Shown here piece after piece: positions 45,701 through 51,839 of a stretch of 64,000 nucleotides of DNA (position 1 is the stretch's first letter; the number at the start of each line of letters is the position of its first letter). The DNA comes from Duganella sp. SG902 (GTDB taxonomy: Bacteria > Pseudomonadota > Gammaproteobacteria > Burkholderiales > Burkholderiaceae_D). The notes under the pieces were generated by a model that ran no database searches, was not told where the DNA came from, and saw only the letters and a list, made by a program, of their open reading frames with translations. Position numbers and translations under genes: made by a program. The stretch lies in contig NZ_JABMJK010000014.1 in NCBI RefSeq assembly GCF_013376005.1, positions 1-64,000 of the forward strand. Reading direction: 5' to 3'.

Positions 45701-47516
45701 CGACACCCAGGACCTGGCCGCGCTGAGCGCCAGCCAGTTCACCGGCCTCAGCACCGACCAGACCGTGGCGCTGACCACGGCCCAGGTGCGCGGCCTGAAG
45801 ACGCTGCAAATCAACGCCATCGGCGCCAGCCAGATCGGCGTCTTCACCAGCGACCAGCTGCAGGCGCTGAGCACCCAGCAGGCCGCCGCGCTGAGCGTGG
45901 ACGCCGTCACCGGCCTCTCGACCGCGCAGCTGAACGTGCTGACCACGGCCGACGTCGCCGCGCTGGGCACGCTGCAGATCTCCAGCATCGACACCGCCAA
46001 GCTGGTCGGCCTGAACACCGACCAGATCCAGGCCCTGACCAGCGCGCAACTGGGCGCCATCACCAACGACCAACTGATCGCCTTCGGCACCGGCCAGGTC
46101 GCGGCGCTGCGCACCGCGCAGATCGGCTACCTGAGCACCATCCAGCTGGGCGCGCTGACCAACACCCAGGTGCAGGCGCTGACCACCGACCAGATCGCCT
46201 CGATCAAGCTGACCCAGATCCCGGCGCTGACCGTCGATCAAATGGGCGTGCTGCAAAGCGACCAGCTGCGCGCGCTGACCACTGGCCAGATCCAAACGCT
46301 GTCGGCCTCGCAGCTGACCGCGTTGAGCAGCGCCCAGGCCGGCGCCCTGACCACGGCGCAGATGGGCGCGCTGAAGGTGGCCCAGATCAGCACGCTGGAC
46401 GCGACCCAGATCAACGGCTTCAGCACCGACCAGCTGGGCGCGTGGAGCACCACCCAGTTCGGCGCGCTGACCAACGCCCAGATCGGCTACCTGTCGACCG
46501 ACCAGATCGCCGGCCTGACCACCACGCAAGTGGCCGGCATCAAGACCAGCCAGCTGATCGTGTTCAGCAACGCCCAGCTGCAAGCCTTCACCGCCACCCA
46601 GGTGCCGGCGCTGGCCACGGCCGGGCTGACCTCGCTGAGCGTGGCGCAGGCCGACGCCTTCAGCGGCGCGCAGGTGGCGGCAATGTCGGTCACGCAGACC
46701 ATGGCGCTGCCGTCCGGTTCGGTGAACTACGCCACCCCGCTGATCCTCGACCTGGACGGCAATGGCGTACAAACCCTGAGCATCGCGGCCGGCGTGCAGT
46801 TCGACATCCGCGGCGAAGGCAAGCCGGTGCAGACCGGCTGGGTGGACGCCCGTGACGGCCTGCTGGCCCTGGATCGCAACGGCGACGGCGTCATCAACGA
46901 CGGCGGCGAACTGTTCGGCGGCGCCACCACGCTGGCGGACGGCGGCAAGGCGGCCGACGGCTACAGCGCCCTGCGCGCGCTGGACAGCAACGGCGACGGC
47001 CAGATCACCAGCGCCGACAGCGCCTACGCTGCCCTGCGCGTGTGGGTGGACGGCAACTCGGACGGCATCAGCCAGACCGGCGAGCTGAAAACCCTGGAGC
47101 AGCTCAACATTGCCGCCATCAGCACCCAGGCCGACCACGCGCTGGCCCAGCAAAACGGCAACATCGTGGGCCTGACGTCGAGCTACACCAGCACCGACGG
47201 CAGCGTGCACGCCAGCGCCGACGTCTGGTTCCTGGCGCAAAAACAGGCGGCAACATCCACTGCCACCTTGCAACAGCAGGTGTCGGGCCTGAGCCATGCG
47301 ATCGGCGGCTACGCTGCCGCGGACGCGGCACCTGCGGCGCAAACGCAACAGCTGGACGTGCTGAAGCCTGCGGCCGGCGTGGATACGCAGACGCTGAGCG
47401 ACGCCCTCAAGCACTACAGCGCCGCCCAGGGCCTGCAAGGCCTGACCGCCGTCTTCACCGGCAAGCCGCAACAACAGGAGCACGCCACCAGTTGGTTCGC
47501 CGCCCCGAACCGCTAA
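33705..47516 (+). CDS. Giant octapeptide-repeat protein with C-terminal calcium-binding loops
   Basis: A protein of about 4,603 residues. Residues 8 to about 4,335 are some 540 uninterrupted octads of the form L-[TS]-[TS]-x-Q-[IVL]-x-A, for example LTTAQIAALSTDQIVA. An acidic octad (LETQDLAA type) recurs every seven or ten octads and is nearly always followed by LKTxQ. From about 4,340 a non-repeat domain starts with LILDLDGNGVQTL, then EF-hand-like loops DRNGDGVIND, DSNGDGQIT and DGNSDGIS, as in the C-termini of large RTX-type adhesins. No Sec signal and no membrane segment; with the calcium loops this suggests type I or other one-step secretion (inference). No RTX nonapeptides and no transporter genes are nearby. 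GGAG lies ten bases before the ATG at 33705. Function is not known to me: surface adhesin, matrix or S-layer-like fibre are the obvious guesses. Confidence 0.88.
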   Translation: MPSLIPGLTTEQIAGLQSNQIALLTTADIGLLSTLQMTAWGTEQLAFFSSNQIRALSVQNLQTLSTDQLGYGFNTRQVQALASNQLTGLTTNQLTAGLNTDQFAALTTAQLNALTASQFAIIATDDIAALRTAQVAAINTNLFHTLTSKQIVALTSDQFAALQTSQIANLTTAQLAAIETEDIGALGTRQLNALAITQLDALSTAQMAALSTKQIANLGTLQINSLSTAQLAAIGTDGLSNLKTQQLAALNTQQFAALNSDQIVALTTAQAAALTTQQLGQMSSAQLSAMESQDLRALKSQQLGALGTAAIAALATDQITALTTAQVAALTSAQVRSLGTAQIVALSTAQAAALTTAQVQALSSQQVAAMETQDIAALKTAQLNALGSAQLNALGSDQLAALTTQQASNLATQLIAALGTAQVAALELPDLAALKSQQIAAFTTAGVAALTTDQIVALKTAQTNALSSQQLAALGSDQVRALETQDLAAIRTSQLNGISSANIAALGTDQVAALTTAQISNFSNSQLAALDSDQIIGLTTLQAGALTTAQIAGLSSAQVAALETRDLRALKTSQIVALTTAQIAALGTDQIAGLSTQQIAALTTRQFVILSTDQIVALSTQHMVALTTQQLSQMTSTQLAALETQDFAALKSQQVAALGTATTSVLSTDQLAALSTAQIAAMPSAQIRTLSTDQIVALNTAQIAALQTAQVQALSSGQIAAIETRDLAAMRTAQLTVLSSAQLAALGSDQIAALTTAQASNLGTQQIATLSTAQLAALETQDLAALRSQQIAAISSAGIAALGTAQVASLTSAQIGALQTRQLAALDTDQVAVLSAAQAAGLGTQQIAALSTLQAAALGTDTLSSLKTQQIAALATGAVAALSTNQIVALSTLQANALSSQQLAALSTDQLAAMETRDLAALRTSQLNGLGTAGIAALSTAQVAALGTALLSSLTTRQLAALDSDQIVSLTTAQAASLTTQQIASLGTAQIAALETADLAALRTAQIVALTTAQLVALGTGQIVGLSSQQVAALTTRQVAALSSDQILSLQASALAALQSQQVAALSSNSVAALTTAQIAALSTAVLSSFTTGQIALLSTDQIVALSTLQSAALTTRQVAALTTDQVNALETQDLAAFNTAQVVALGSTQIGALNTAQIAGLRSQQVAALATRQLAALSTDQVAALETQDLAALNSQQALALGSNAVAALTTAQVAALTSTVLSALNSTQIGALTSDQIVALSTAQAGVLTSRQVAALSTDQLGALETQDLAAFKTSQIAALGSAQIAALSSDQAAALTSQQVAALSSQQIAVLASDQIVVMSSSDLAALQSKQVGALATGTLAALTTAQVAALTSTVLAALNTAQAAALTTDQIVALATAQIGVLSTADLATLSTDQVNALETRDFAALKTSQIAGLTSDQIGSLNTSLIVALTTSQAAALTLAQLNALSTDQLAAMETQDFAALKTSQLLGLGTKGLATLTPAQVAALGTAQIVQLSSDQVQVLSSAQLAALTTAQVGALTTAQVGYLLTQQVAVLTTADWAALKTSQLNALSTSQIAAVTTDQIVALSSQQAAALTTRQLATFSTDQLNAMESADLGALTSAQIASLGTTNIAALELALLAVLKTQQTAALTTAQIQALGTAQIAGLSTLQASNLTSAQIAALGSDQVRALETADLNALKSTQITALGSEQVAQLTTDQIVALNSQQVAALATRQLAALDSDQIAALETRDLIALQTAQIASLGTDKLNALTSAQVQALSTAQIAALGTSQLRNLSTDQVAALNTLQISNLLTAQIAALTTDQLAAFGTHDLAALKTSQIAALTTGQISELSTDQIAALNAQQVAALSSRQLNALTTDQIVALETRDLIALTTAQMSSLNTDSLNALTSTQLQALGTAQLGALSTGQLGALDTAQIAALSTLQASNLSTAHIAALSSDQLQALETQDLAVLKTAQIAALGTAQISLLSTNQIVALNSQQVAVLSSRQLGALTSDQIVAIETRDLAALTTLQIAGFSTDNLNALTTAQLQALNTAQIAALSSNQLRALDTAQIVALSTLQASSLTSQQIAALTSDQLQALETADFAALKTAQLAVLSTSQIGLLSSDQIVALTTQQIASLSTRQLAALETSQVIAIETRDLAALTTAQMSGLGSESLNALGSEQVRALNSAQLNALNSAQLQSLSTAQVALLSTAQATNLSTTQVQLLGSDQLVALGTDTLAVLKTQQVAALKTSQIASLNAAQIAALSTLQVSNLGTQQVAALGTDQLNALESQDLQALRTAQIAALGTSQIAGLSTGQAAALSTLQISNLSTTQLAAVGSAQLQAFSTTDIVALKTAQVTALTTSQLDALLSDQFRALNTAQINALGTAQFQSLGSEQIVALTTLQAANLNSAQLQALSASQLAALETEDLAAMKTAQVNAFKTSQIVLLNSDQIAGLSTLQVSTLASQQVAALGTAQVQALETQDLAALKTAQLQVLGSDQLDAITTTQLQALTAAQLASLATAQIQALLTTQIAALTTQQVGALATGQIASLSTSQLAAFTTDEIAALKSAQVASLLTAQVVRLSTDQVFALTSNQVAAMTTGQLSSLSSDQVGAFGTEDLAALSAAQLAALGSLANLSTDQIQALTTAQIGGLTTAQIAALNTAQIVALTTRQIGALSTNGVGVLSSDQLKALELEDLAAMKTSQINALSTTQVTQLSTDQIAALTTLQFGTLLTQQVAALGTAQIKALSADDIAALKTAQAATLGSDQLGVLSDLQVQALSGTNLNALGSAQVRALSTDQIVALTTQQYALLGSAQVAALSTKQLSAIEQDDLAALKTAQIAILGTDQIQALAPDRIAALTTAQAQALSSTQLQALGSAQVQALSTADLFALKSAQIAALNTNQLNALLDYQLQSFGLVQLGALSSTQLQALGSDQIIQLTTTQYGYLTTAQVALLTTAQLGAIELEDLAALKTAQLLALGSDQIQSLTVDRIAALTTLQAQSLATQQLAVLTTAQVQALETDDLAALRSSQLQALSSAQLNALSFSQVQNLGSAQLNALTSAQFHALGSDQIIALSTTQASQLASAQLIALSSDQLAALELEDLAALLSNQIAALTTQQFSQLDLAHVGALTTAQAIAVTTAQLAALSTSQFQALSTDNLAALKTAQIAALTTNQLITLTQDQLQNLTTDQIDALTSAQASSLTTDQIASLTSTQVDNLGTRQLNALTSAQIAAISTDNFTTLSSVQIGALNAAQFGAITTDQMVALSSEQAVALTTAQIAAFSSDQLDALETRDFVVLKTAQIAAISAANVAALTTDIVSVLTTAQFAGLNTDQIAALQTDQIVALTSAQVTTLSSAQIGALSPDQVSALATEDFVSLRSSQLAAFNTAQFAALTSDQLNALSTSAFTALTTAMLSQLTASQFSQLSTAQIGALTTAQAVSLSTDQLAALTSDQFPVLSTSAIRVLQSDQFGALSTDQIVALATQQVRALNSMQLGGLTTDQVAALETRDLAALTTAQLNLLNTDQVQALLTDQLASLSTAQLSTLSTDQISAGLNTDQIVALTTQQAAALATKQVAALTTDQIVALETQDLSSFSTRQMVALTSDQVSALRSDQLNALTTAELAALTTSQLINGLSTDQLVALDTAHLNALTTNQLTYGISSDAIATLTTDQLQSLRTAQTAYLGTAQVAALTTDQIVALSSQQVATLTTQQVTSLTTDQIVALETADLASFTTRQMVALNTDQVAALTSDQLNSLTTTELAALTTSQLSLGLTTDQLVTLDSAHISALTTNQLAYGVGVASIAALTTDQIQALRTTQAATLTTLQVQALTTDQIVALTTAQASTLSTQQVASLTNDQLAALETADLNAFSTRQVVALQVTQVASLSSDQLNSLSTTQLTALTTNQLVNGLTSGQARALSTDQIYALSTQQLAYGFSVDNLNALTSDQIQSLRTVQIAGLTTLQASGLSTDQIAALATAQMTGLNTAQMQALTGDQLAAINTAQLAALDTQDLAALSASQFTGLSTDQTVALTTAQVRGLKTLQINAIGASQIGVFTSDQLQALSTQQAAALSVDAVTGLSTAQLNVLTTADVAALGTLQISSIDTAKLVGLNTDQIQALTSAQLGAITNDQLIAFGTGQVAALRTAQIGYLSTIQLGALTNTQVQALTTDQIASIKLTQIPALTVDQMGVLQSDQLRALTTGQIQTLSASQLTALSSAQAGALTTAQMGALKVAQISTLDATQINGFSTDQLGAWSTTQFGALTNAQIGYLSTDQIAGLTTTQVAGIKTSQLIVFSNAQLQAFTATQVPALATAGLTSLSVAQADAFSGAQVAAMSVTQTMALPSGSVNYATPLILDLDGNGVQTLSIAAGVQFDIRGEGKPVQTGWVDARDGLLALDRNGDGVINDGGELFGGATTLADGGKAADGYSALRALDSNGDGQITSADSAYAALRVWVDGNSDGISQTGELKTLEQLNIAAISTQADHALAQQNGNIVGLTSSYTSTDGSVHASADVWFLAQKQAATSTATLQQQVSGLSHAIGGYAAADAAPAAQTQQLDVLKPAAGVDTQTLSDALKHYSAAQGLQGLTAVFTGKPQQQEHATSWFAAPNR
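33726..46690 (+). repeat. About 540 tandem 24-bp coding repeats
   Basis: In-frame 24-bp units encoding the octapeptide run without interruption over roughly 13 kb. Units differ at the DNA level but keep CTG-ACC/AGC-ACC-GCG-CAG-ATC type codons. A few units carry a 27-bp variant with an extra glycine codon (near the start and again near 44.3-45.5 kb). Higher-order spacing of 168 and 240 bp is visible through the acidic units. Confidence 0.9.
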
Positions 47517-47584
47517 CGTCATCCCGGCGAAAGCCGGGATCCATGGCACGCTCAGCATGGATTCCGGCTTTCGCCGGAATGACG
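47517..47584. repeat. Dispersed inverted repeat (CGTCATnCCGGCGAA family), copy 1
   Basis: Two nearly complementary arms of about 29 bases (starting CGTCATCCCGGCGAAAGCC and ending in the complementary GGCTTTCGCCGGAATGACG) surround a ten-base spacer. The left end abuts the TAA of the giant repeat gene. A second member lies at 55255-55357. Confidence 0.85.
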
Positions 47585-47659
47585 TAACTGGTGAATGGTT
47601 GAGCAGCGGGGGTTTTACAGTCTTGCTCCAGAGCCAAAAGTTGCCCCTTACCCAGCGAC

Positions 47660-47688
47660 AAAAAGGTATGATAGGGCCTACCTTTTTT
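47660..47688 (+). other. A/T-flanked hairpin upstream of the glycosyltransferase gene
   Basis: AAAAAGGTA and TACCTTTTT form a 9-bp stem with a ten-base loop, followed by one more T. It resembles an intrinsic terminator for the giant gene, and it also contains TATGAT, a 5/6 match to a -10 hexamer, so it could instead be part of the promoter region of the gene at 47710. Confidence 0.4.
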
Positions 47689-47709
47689 GGTTCGTTCCCA
47701 AGCTCAGCT

Positions 47710-50700
47710 ATGACCGTACAAGCCCCCGCAGCACCCGTTCCCGATAACAGCCCGCTGGGCACCGTCATGGGCATGGCCGCCCAGGGCGTTCTTTCCATCG
47801 GCGACCTGTTCGGCGCAGCGGCTGTCCTGCAGGAAAGCGGGCAGTTGCCGGCCGCCATTGCCCTGTACCGCACCTGGATCGAGCACACGCCGTCGCCGCT
47901 GGCCTATGCCGCCTGCTTCAACCTGGCCGTGGTGCTGTCCAATGCCGGCGACGACGCCGGCGCCGAGGCCGTGCTGCGCAAGGCCATGGCGCAAAACCCG
48001 CATTTCGTCGAGGCCCGCCTCAACCTGGGCACCCTGCTGGAACGCACCGGCCGCCCGGACGACGCGCTGGCCATGTGGAAGTCCATCCTGTCCGACCCGA
48101 TCGAACCGGATATCAAGACCAACACCACGCTCTACATCCAGACCCTGAACAACCTTGGCCGCCTGCTGGAAATCCAGAAGCGCTACCCGGAAGCGGAAGC
48201 CATGCTGGCCCTCAGCCTGCGCGTCGATCCGCAACAGGCCAATGTGATGACGCACTGGGTCCACCTGCGCCAGAAGCAGTGCGAATGGCCGGTGTACGCC
48301 GGCCTGGAACACATCTCGGTCGCCACCATGATGGAAGGCACCTCGGCGCTGGCCATGCTCAGCGCCTCGGCCGACCCGGCCATGCAGCTGGCCGCGGCCA
48401 AGCGCTTCGTCAACGAAAAGATCAACGCCGCCGTGGCGCCGCTGACCGGCGCCCACGGCTATGGCCACAACCGCCTGCGCATCGGCTACCTGTCCTCGGA
48501 CTTCTGCTCGCACGCGGTGTCCATCCTGACCGCCGAACTATATGAGCTGCACGACCGTAACAAGTTCGAGGTGTACGCCTTCAGCTGGAGCCGCGAGGAC
48601 GGCTCGCCGATCCGCGCGCGCGTGGTCAAGGCCATGGACCACTACATCCGCATCGATAAACTGAGCGACGAGCAGGCCGCGCGCACCATCCGCGCCCACG
48701 AGATCGACATCCTGGTCGACCTGCACGGCTTGACGCTGGGCGCGCGCCCGCAGATCCTGGCCTACCGCCCGGCGCCGGTGCAGCTGACCTACCTCGGCTT
48801 CCCCGGCAGCACCGGCCTGCCCGGCATCGATTACGTGATCGCCGACGAATTCCTGATCACGCCGGAGATGACCGAGCACTTCACCGAGAAGCCGCTGTAC
48901 CTGCCGGACTGCTTCCAGATCAACGACCGCCAGCGCGCCATCGCGCCCAAGCCGACCCGCGCCTCGGTCAACCTGCCGGAAGACGCGTTTGTCTTCTGCT
49001 CGTTCAACAACAACTTCAAGTTCACGCCCGACCTGTTCGAGGTCTGGATGAACATCCTGCGCCGCGTGCCGAATTCGGTCCTGTGGCTGGTGGCCGATTA
49101 TCCGGAAGTGCGCGAGAACCTGTTCCGCTACGCCGAGCAGGCCGGCATCGACCGCAATCGCCTGATCTTCAACACCCGCGCGGTGCCGGCCGAATACCTG
49201 GCGCGCTACCAGCTGGCCGACCTGTTCCTGGACACCTTCCCGTTCAACGCCGGCACCACCGCCAGCGACGCCCTGTGGGCCGGCCTGCCGCTGCTGACCT
49301 GCGCCGGCCAGACCTTCTCGTCGCGCATGGCGGGCAGCCTGCTGCGCGCGGTCGACCTGCCGCAGCTGATCACCTACAATTTCGCCGACTACGAAGAGAA
49401 GGCGGTGGAACTGGCCAACAACCCGCAGCGCATCGCCGCCATGAAGCGCCAGCTGCAGGCCAACCGCATGACCTGCGCGCTGTTCGACAGCCCGCGCTTC
49501 GTGCGCAATATGGAGGCGGCGCTGCTGAAGGTGGCCAAGCCGGCCGCGCCGCGCCTGGCCACGCCGGCGCATGCGGTGCGGCCGTCGGAAGAGTCGCCGG
49601 CCGCGCCAGTGCGCATCGACCAGATCCCGATCGTGGCCGTGTCCTACAACGCGCCGGACCTGATCGAAGCGCTGCTGCGCACCCTGCGCCAGCACTACAC
49701 CAACCGCGTCTACATCATCGACGGTTCGAATCCGGACGTGGCGGAGCAGATCCGCGCCATCACGGACGGCCATGAGAATGTGGAGTTCATCCCCTTCGGC
49801 TACAACATCCACCACGGCCCCGGCATGTCGTGGGCCATCAACCACCTTGGCCTGTCGGGCGAGGTGCTGTTCCTGGATTCCGACGTCGAGATCCTGAAAG
49901 CCGGCTTCCTGGAATCGCTGCACAGCCATCTGAAGCCGGGCATGTACGGCGTCGGCAATGTCCAGTGGGTCAACGAGTCGGGCCACAGCCGCGAGGCCGG
50001 CACTGCGGACGCCATCCCTTATCTGCACCCGGCCTGCATGCTGGTGAACGTGGAAGTGATGCGTCAGTGGCCGCTGCCGATCAAGCACGGCGCGCCGCTG
50101 CTGCCGGCCATGATCGCGCTGCACCAGGCCGGCGCCTCCAATCTGCTGCAAGGCGTGGACTGGGTGCGCGATGACTTCAGCCGCGAGCCGAAACGCCACT
50201 ACATCAAGCATGACTGGCAAGGCACCGTGATCCGCACCGGCGGCTATCACTACGACCTGCCCAGCAGCGGCGGCGAATTCAATGCCGACCTGCTCGGCCT
50301 CGTGCCGACCAACGCGCGCAAAGTGGTGGAACTGGGTTGCCGCGACGGCTCCTTCGCAAAAGCCTACCGCGCCCGCAACCCGCTGGCCAACTACACCGGT
50401 ATCGAGGCCGATCCGGCGCCGGCGCAAGCCGCGCGGCCGCACTGCGACTTCGTGTTCAACGAGCATATCGAACAAGCCGGCGCCGACCTGTGGGACCACG
50501 TGCGCGGCGCCGATTGCTGGGTGCTGGACGAAGCGCTGGAAACGCTCGACGATCCATGGAGCCTGCTGCAAAAAATCCGCACCAACATCGCACCGGGCGG
50601 CAAGATCGTGGTCGCCCTGCGCAACTTCCAGCACTGGAGCATGCAGGCGCGCCTGAACGCCGGCGACCTGCGCTACGGCCCTGGCGGCATCGAGAAGGCC

Positions 50701-50916
50701 AGCAAGCGTATCTTCACGCGCGGCGTGATGCTGGAGATGCTGCAGCAGAGCGGCTTCCAGATCAGCGGCGGCAGCGCGCGCATCGTTGACGAGCCGGCAC
50801 GTGAAAAATACCTGCCGGCCATCCGCATGATGGCCGGCGCCAGCGGCGTCGATCCGGTGGTGGCGGTGGAGGATGCGCTGCCGTGGCAGTACATCATGAT
50901 CGCCGTCGCCGCCTGA
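47710..50916 (+). CDS. TPR-GT41 (SPINDLY-type O-GlcNAc transferase-like)-GT2-like-methyltransferase fusion
   Basis: A 1,068-residue fusion. Residues 40-190 are TPR-like (FVEARLNLGTLLERTGRPDDAL). About 255-600 is a GT41 catalytic domain: LRIGYLSSDFCSHAV, VDLHGLTLGARPQI, QLTYLGFPGSTGLPGIDYVIAD, and FPFNAGTTASDALWAGLPLLT for nucleotide-sugar binding. About 638-830 resembles GT2 (IPIVAVSYNAPDL, VLFLDSDVEIL). About 870-1,060 is a SAM methyltransferase (VVELGCRDGSF). GT41 enzymes glycosylate Ser/Thr (or Asn) of proteins in the cytoplasm. The start at 47710 excludes the inverted repeat upstream. It is the first gene of a six-gene plus-strand glycosylation operon and directly follows the giant Ser/Thr-rich repeat gene, a possible acceptor (inference). 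Confidence 0.9.
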   Translation: MTVQAPAAPVPDNSPLGTVMGMAAQGVLSIGDLFGAAAVLQESGQLPAAIALYRTWIEHTPSPLAYAACFNLAVVLSNAGDDAGAEAVLRKAMAQNPHFVEARLNLGTLLERTGRPDDALAMWKSILSDPIEPDIKTNTTLYIQTLNNLGRLLEIQKRYPEAEAMLALSLRVDPQQANVMTHWVHLRQKQCEWPVYAGLEHISVATMMEGTSALAMLSASADPAMQLAAAKRFVNEKINAAVAPLTGAHGYGHNRLRIGYLSSDFCSHAVSILTAELYELHDRNKFEVYAFSWSREDGSPIRARVVKAMDHYIRIDKLSDEQAARTIRAHEIDILVDLHGLTLGARPQILAYRPAPVQLTYLGFPGSTGLPGIDYVIADEFLITPEMTEHFTEKPLYLPDCFQINDRQRAIAPKPTRASVNLPEDAFVFCSFNNNFKFTPDLFEVWMNILRRVPNSVLWLVADYPEVRENLFRYAEQAGIDRNRLIFNTRAVPAEYLARYQLADLFLDTFPFNAGTTASDALWAGLPLLTCAGQTFSSRMAGSLLRAVDLPQLITYNFADYEEKAVELANNPQRIAAMKRQLQANRMTCALFDSPRFVRNMEAALLKVAKPAAPRLATPAHAVRPSEESPAAPVRIDQIPIVAVSYNAPDLIEALLRTLRQHYTNRVYIIDGSNPDVAEQIRAITDGHENVEFIPFGYNIHHGPGMSWAINHLGLSGEVLFLDSDVEILKAGFLESLHSHLKPGMYGVGNVQWVNESGHSREAGTADAIPYLHPACMLVNVEVMRQWPLPIKHGAPLLPAMIALHQAGASNLLQGVDWVRDDFSREPKRHYIKHDWQGTVIRTGGYHYDLPSSGGEFNADLLGLVPTNARKVVELGCRDGSFAKAYRARNPLANYTGIEADPAPAQAARPHCDFVFNEHIEQAGADLWDHVRGADCWVLDEALETLDDPWSLLQKIRTNIAPGGKIVVALRNFQHWSMQARLNAGDLRYGPGGIEKASKRIFTRGVMLEMLQQSGFQISGGSARIVDEPAREKYLPAIRMMAGASGVDPVVAVEDALPWQYIMIAVAA

Positions 50917-50945
50917 CGCCTGTTACCGAATACACGGACTTTTAC

Positions 50946-51830
50946 ATGAGCTATCCCAAAGTCAGCATCGTCATCCCGTCCTACAAGCCGCAGCATTTCG
51001 AGATGTGCCTGCGCTCGGCCATCGGCCAGTCGTACCTGAATATCGAGATCCTCGTCAGCGACAACTGCCCGACCGAGGAGATCCGCGACATCTGCGCCCG
51101 CTACGCGCACAACGGCGTGATCTACCAGCGCTCCAGCGTCTACCGCGAGCAGAACGTCAACGCCGCGCTGGCCGGCGCCAAGGGAGAGTTCATCAAGCCG
51201 CTGTTCGACGACGACCTGCTGCACCCGTTCTGCATCGAGCGCATGGTGGCCGCCATGCAGCCGCGCCCCGACGTGCAGATGGTGTTTTCGGCTTCGCAGG
51301 TGATCAACTCCGACAACGAGCGCATCGAAACGCGCCGCCCGTATGAGGCCAGCGGCACGCTGTCCGGCCTGGACGTGCACCGCCGCGTCACGCTGGGCAT
51401 GGAGAACTTCATCGGTGAATTCACCACCGTGATGTTCCGCCGCCAGACCATGTGGGACGTCGGCCTGCACCAGCTGTACAAGATGGGCGACCACGATTTC
51501 CTCACCGGCCTGGCCGACCTGATCGCCTACCTGAACCTGACCAGGGACGGCAGCATGTTCTACATCGACGAGGAGCTGACCTACTTCCGCAAGGACCCGC
51601 GCCTGCAGTCGAACTCCAATCCGACCTCCAACCCGTTCTTCGGCAACTGCTTCTCGGACTACATTGACCTGCTGCGCGTGTCGCTCGACGCGCAGATCAT
51701 CAGCTCCGACGAGTACCGCTCGATGCACCCGCAGGTGGACGCGGTGTTCCTGCGCCTGAATAACCTGTTCCCGCAAGTCGGCGAGGCGCGCGAACGCTAC
51801 CTGGCCCGCATGGCCAAACTGGACCAGTAA
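50946..51830 (+). CDS. Family 2 glycosyltransferase
   Basis: A 294-residue GT-A fold enzyme. KVSIVIPSYKPQHFEMCLRS opens the fold, NIEILVSDNCPTEE follows, and the metal-binding motif is in FIKPLFDDDLLHPFCIERM near residue 98. It presumably adds one sugar, perhaps the amino sugar made by the next genes. It starts 29 bases after the GT41 fusion and ends nine bases before the ketoisomerase gene. Acceptor and donor are not predictable. Confidence 0.88.
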   Translation: MSYPKVSIVIPSYKPQHFEMCLRSAIGQSYLNIEILVSDNCPTEEIRDICARYAHNGVIYQRSSVYREQNVNAALAGAKGEFIKPLFDDDLLHPFCIERMVAAMQPRPDVQMVFSASQVINSDNERIETRRPYEASGTLSGLDVHRRVTLGMENFIGEFTTVMFRRQTMWDVGLHQLYKMGDHDFLTGLADLIAYLNLTRDGSMFYIDEELTYFRKDPRLQSNSNPTSNPFFGNCFSDYIDLLRVSLDAQIISSDEYRSMHPQVDAVFLRLNNLFPQVGEARERYLARMAKLDQ

Positions 51831-51839
51831 GGAGAAGCG

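Noticed and set aside
33726-46690. Tandem 24-bp repeats considered as a CRISPR-like array
   Set aside because: Units are contiguous, in frame and without unique spacers; they encode one protein.
46725-47516. RTX toxin assignment for the giant protein
   Set aside because: The C-terminus has EF-hand-like DxNGDG loops, not the GGxGxDxLx nonapeptide repeats of RTX proteins, and no toxin domain or ABC/HlyD genes are nearby.
47660-47688. Clear-cut intrinsic terminator call for the giant gene
   Set aside because: The stem is AT-rich at its base and GC-poor and overlaps a -10-like TATGAT, so I listed it only as a hairpin of uncertain role.
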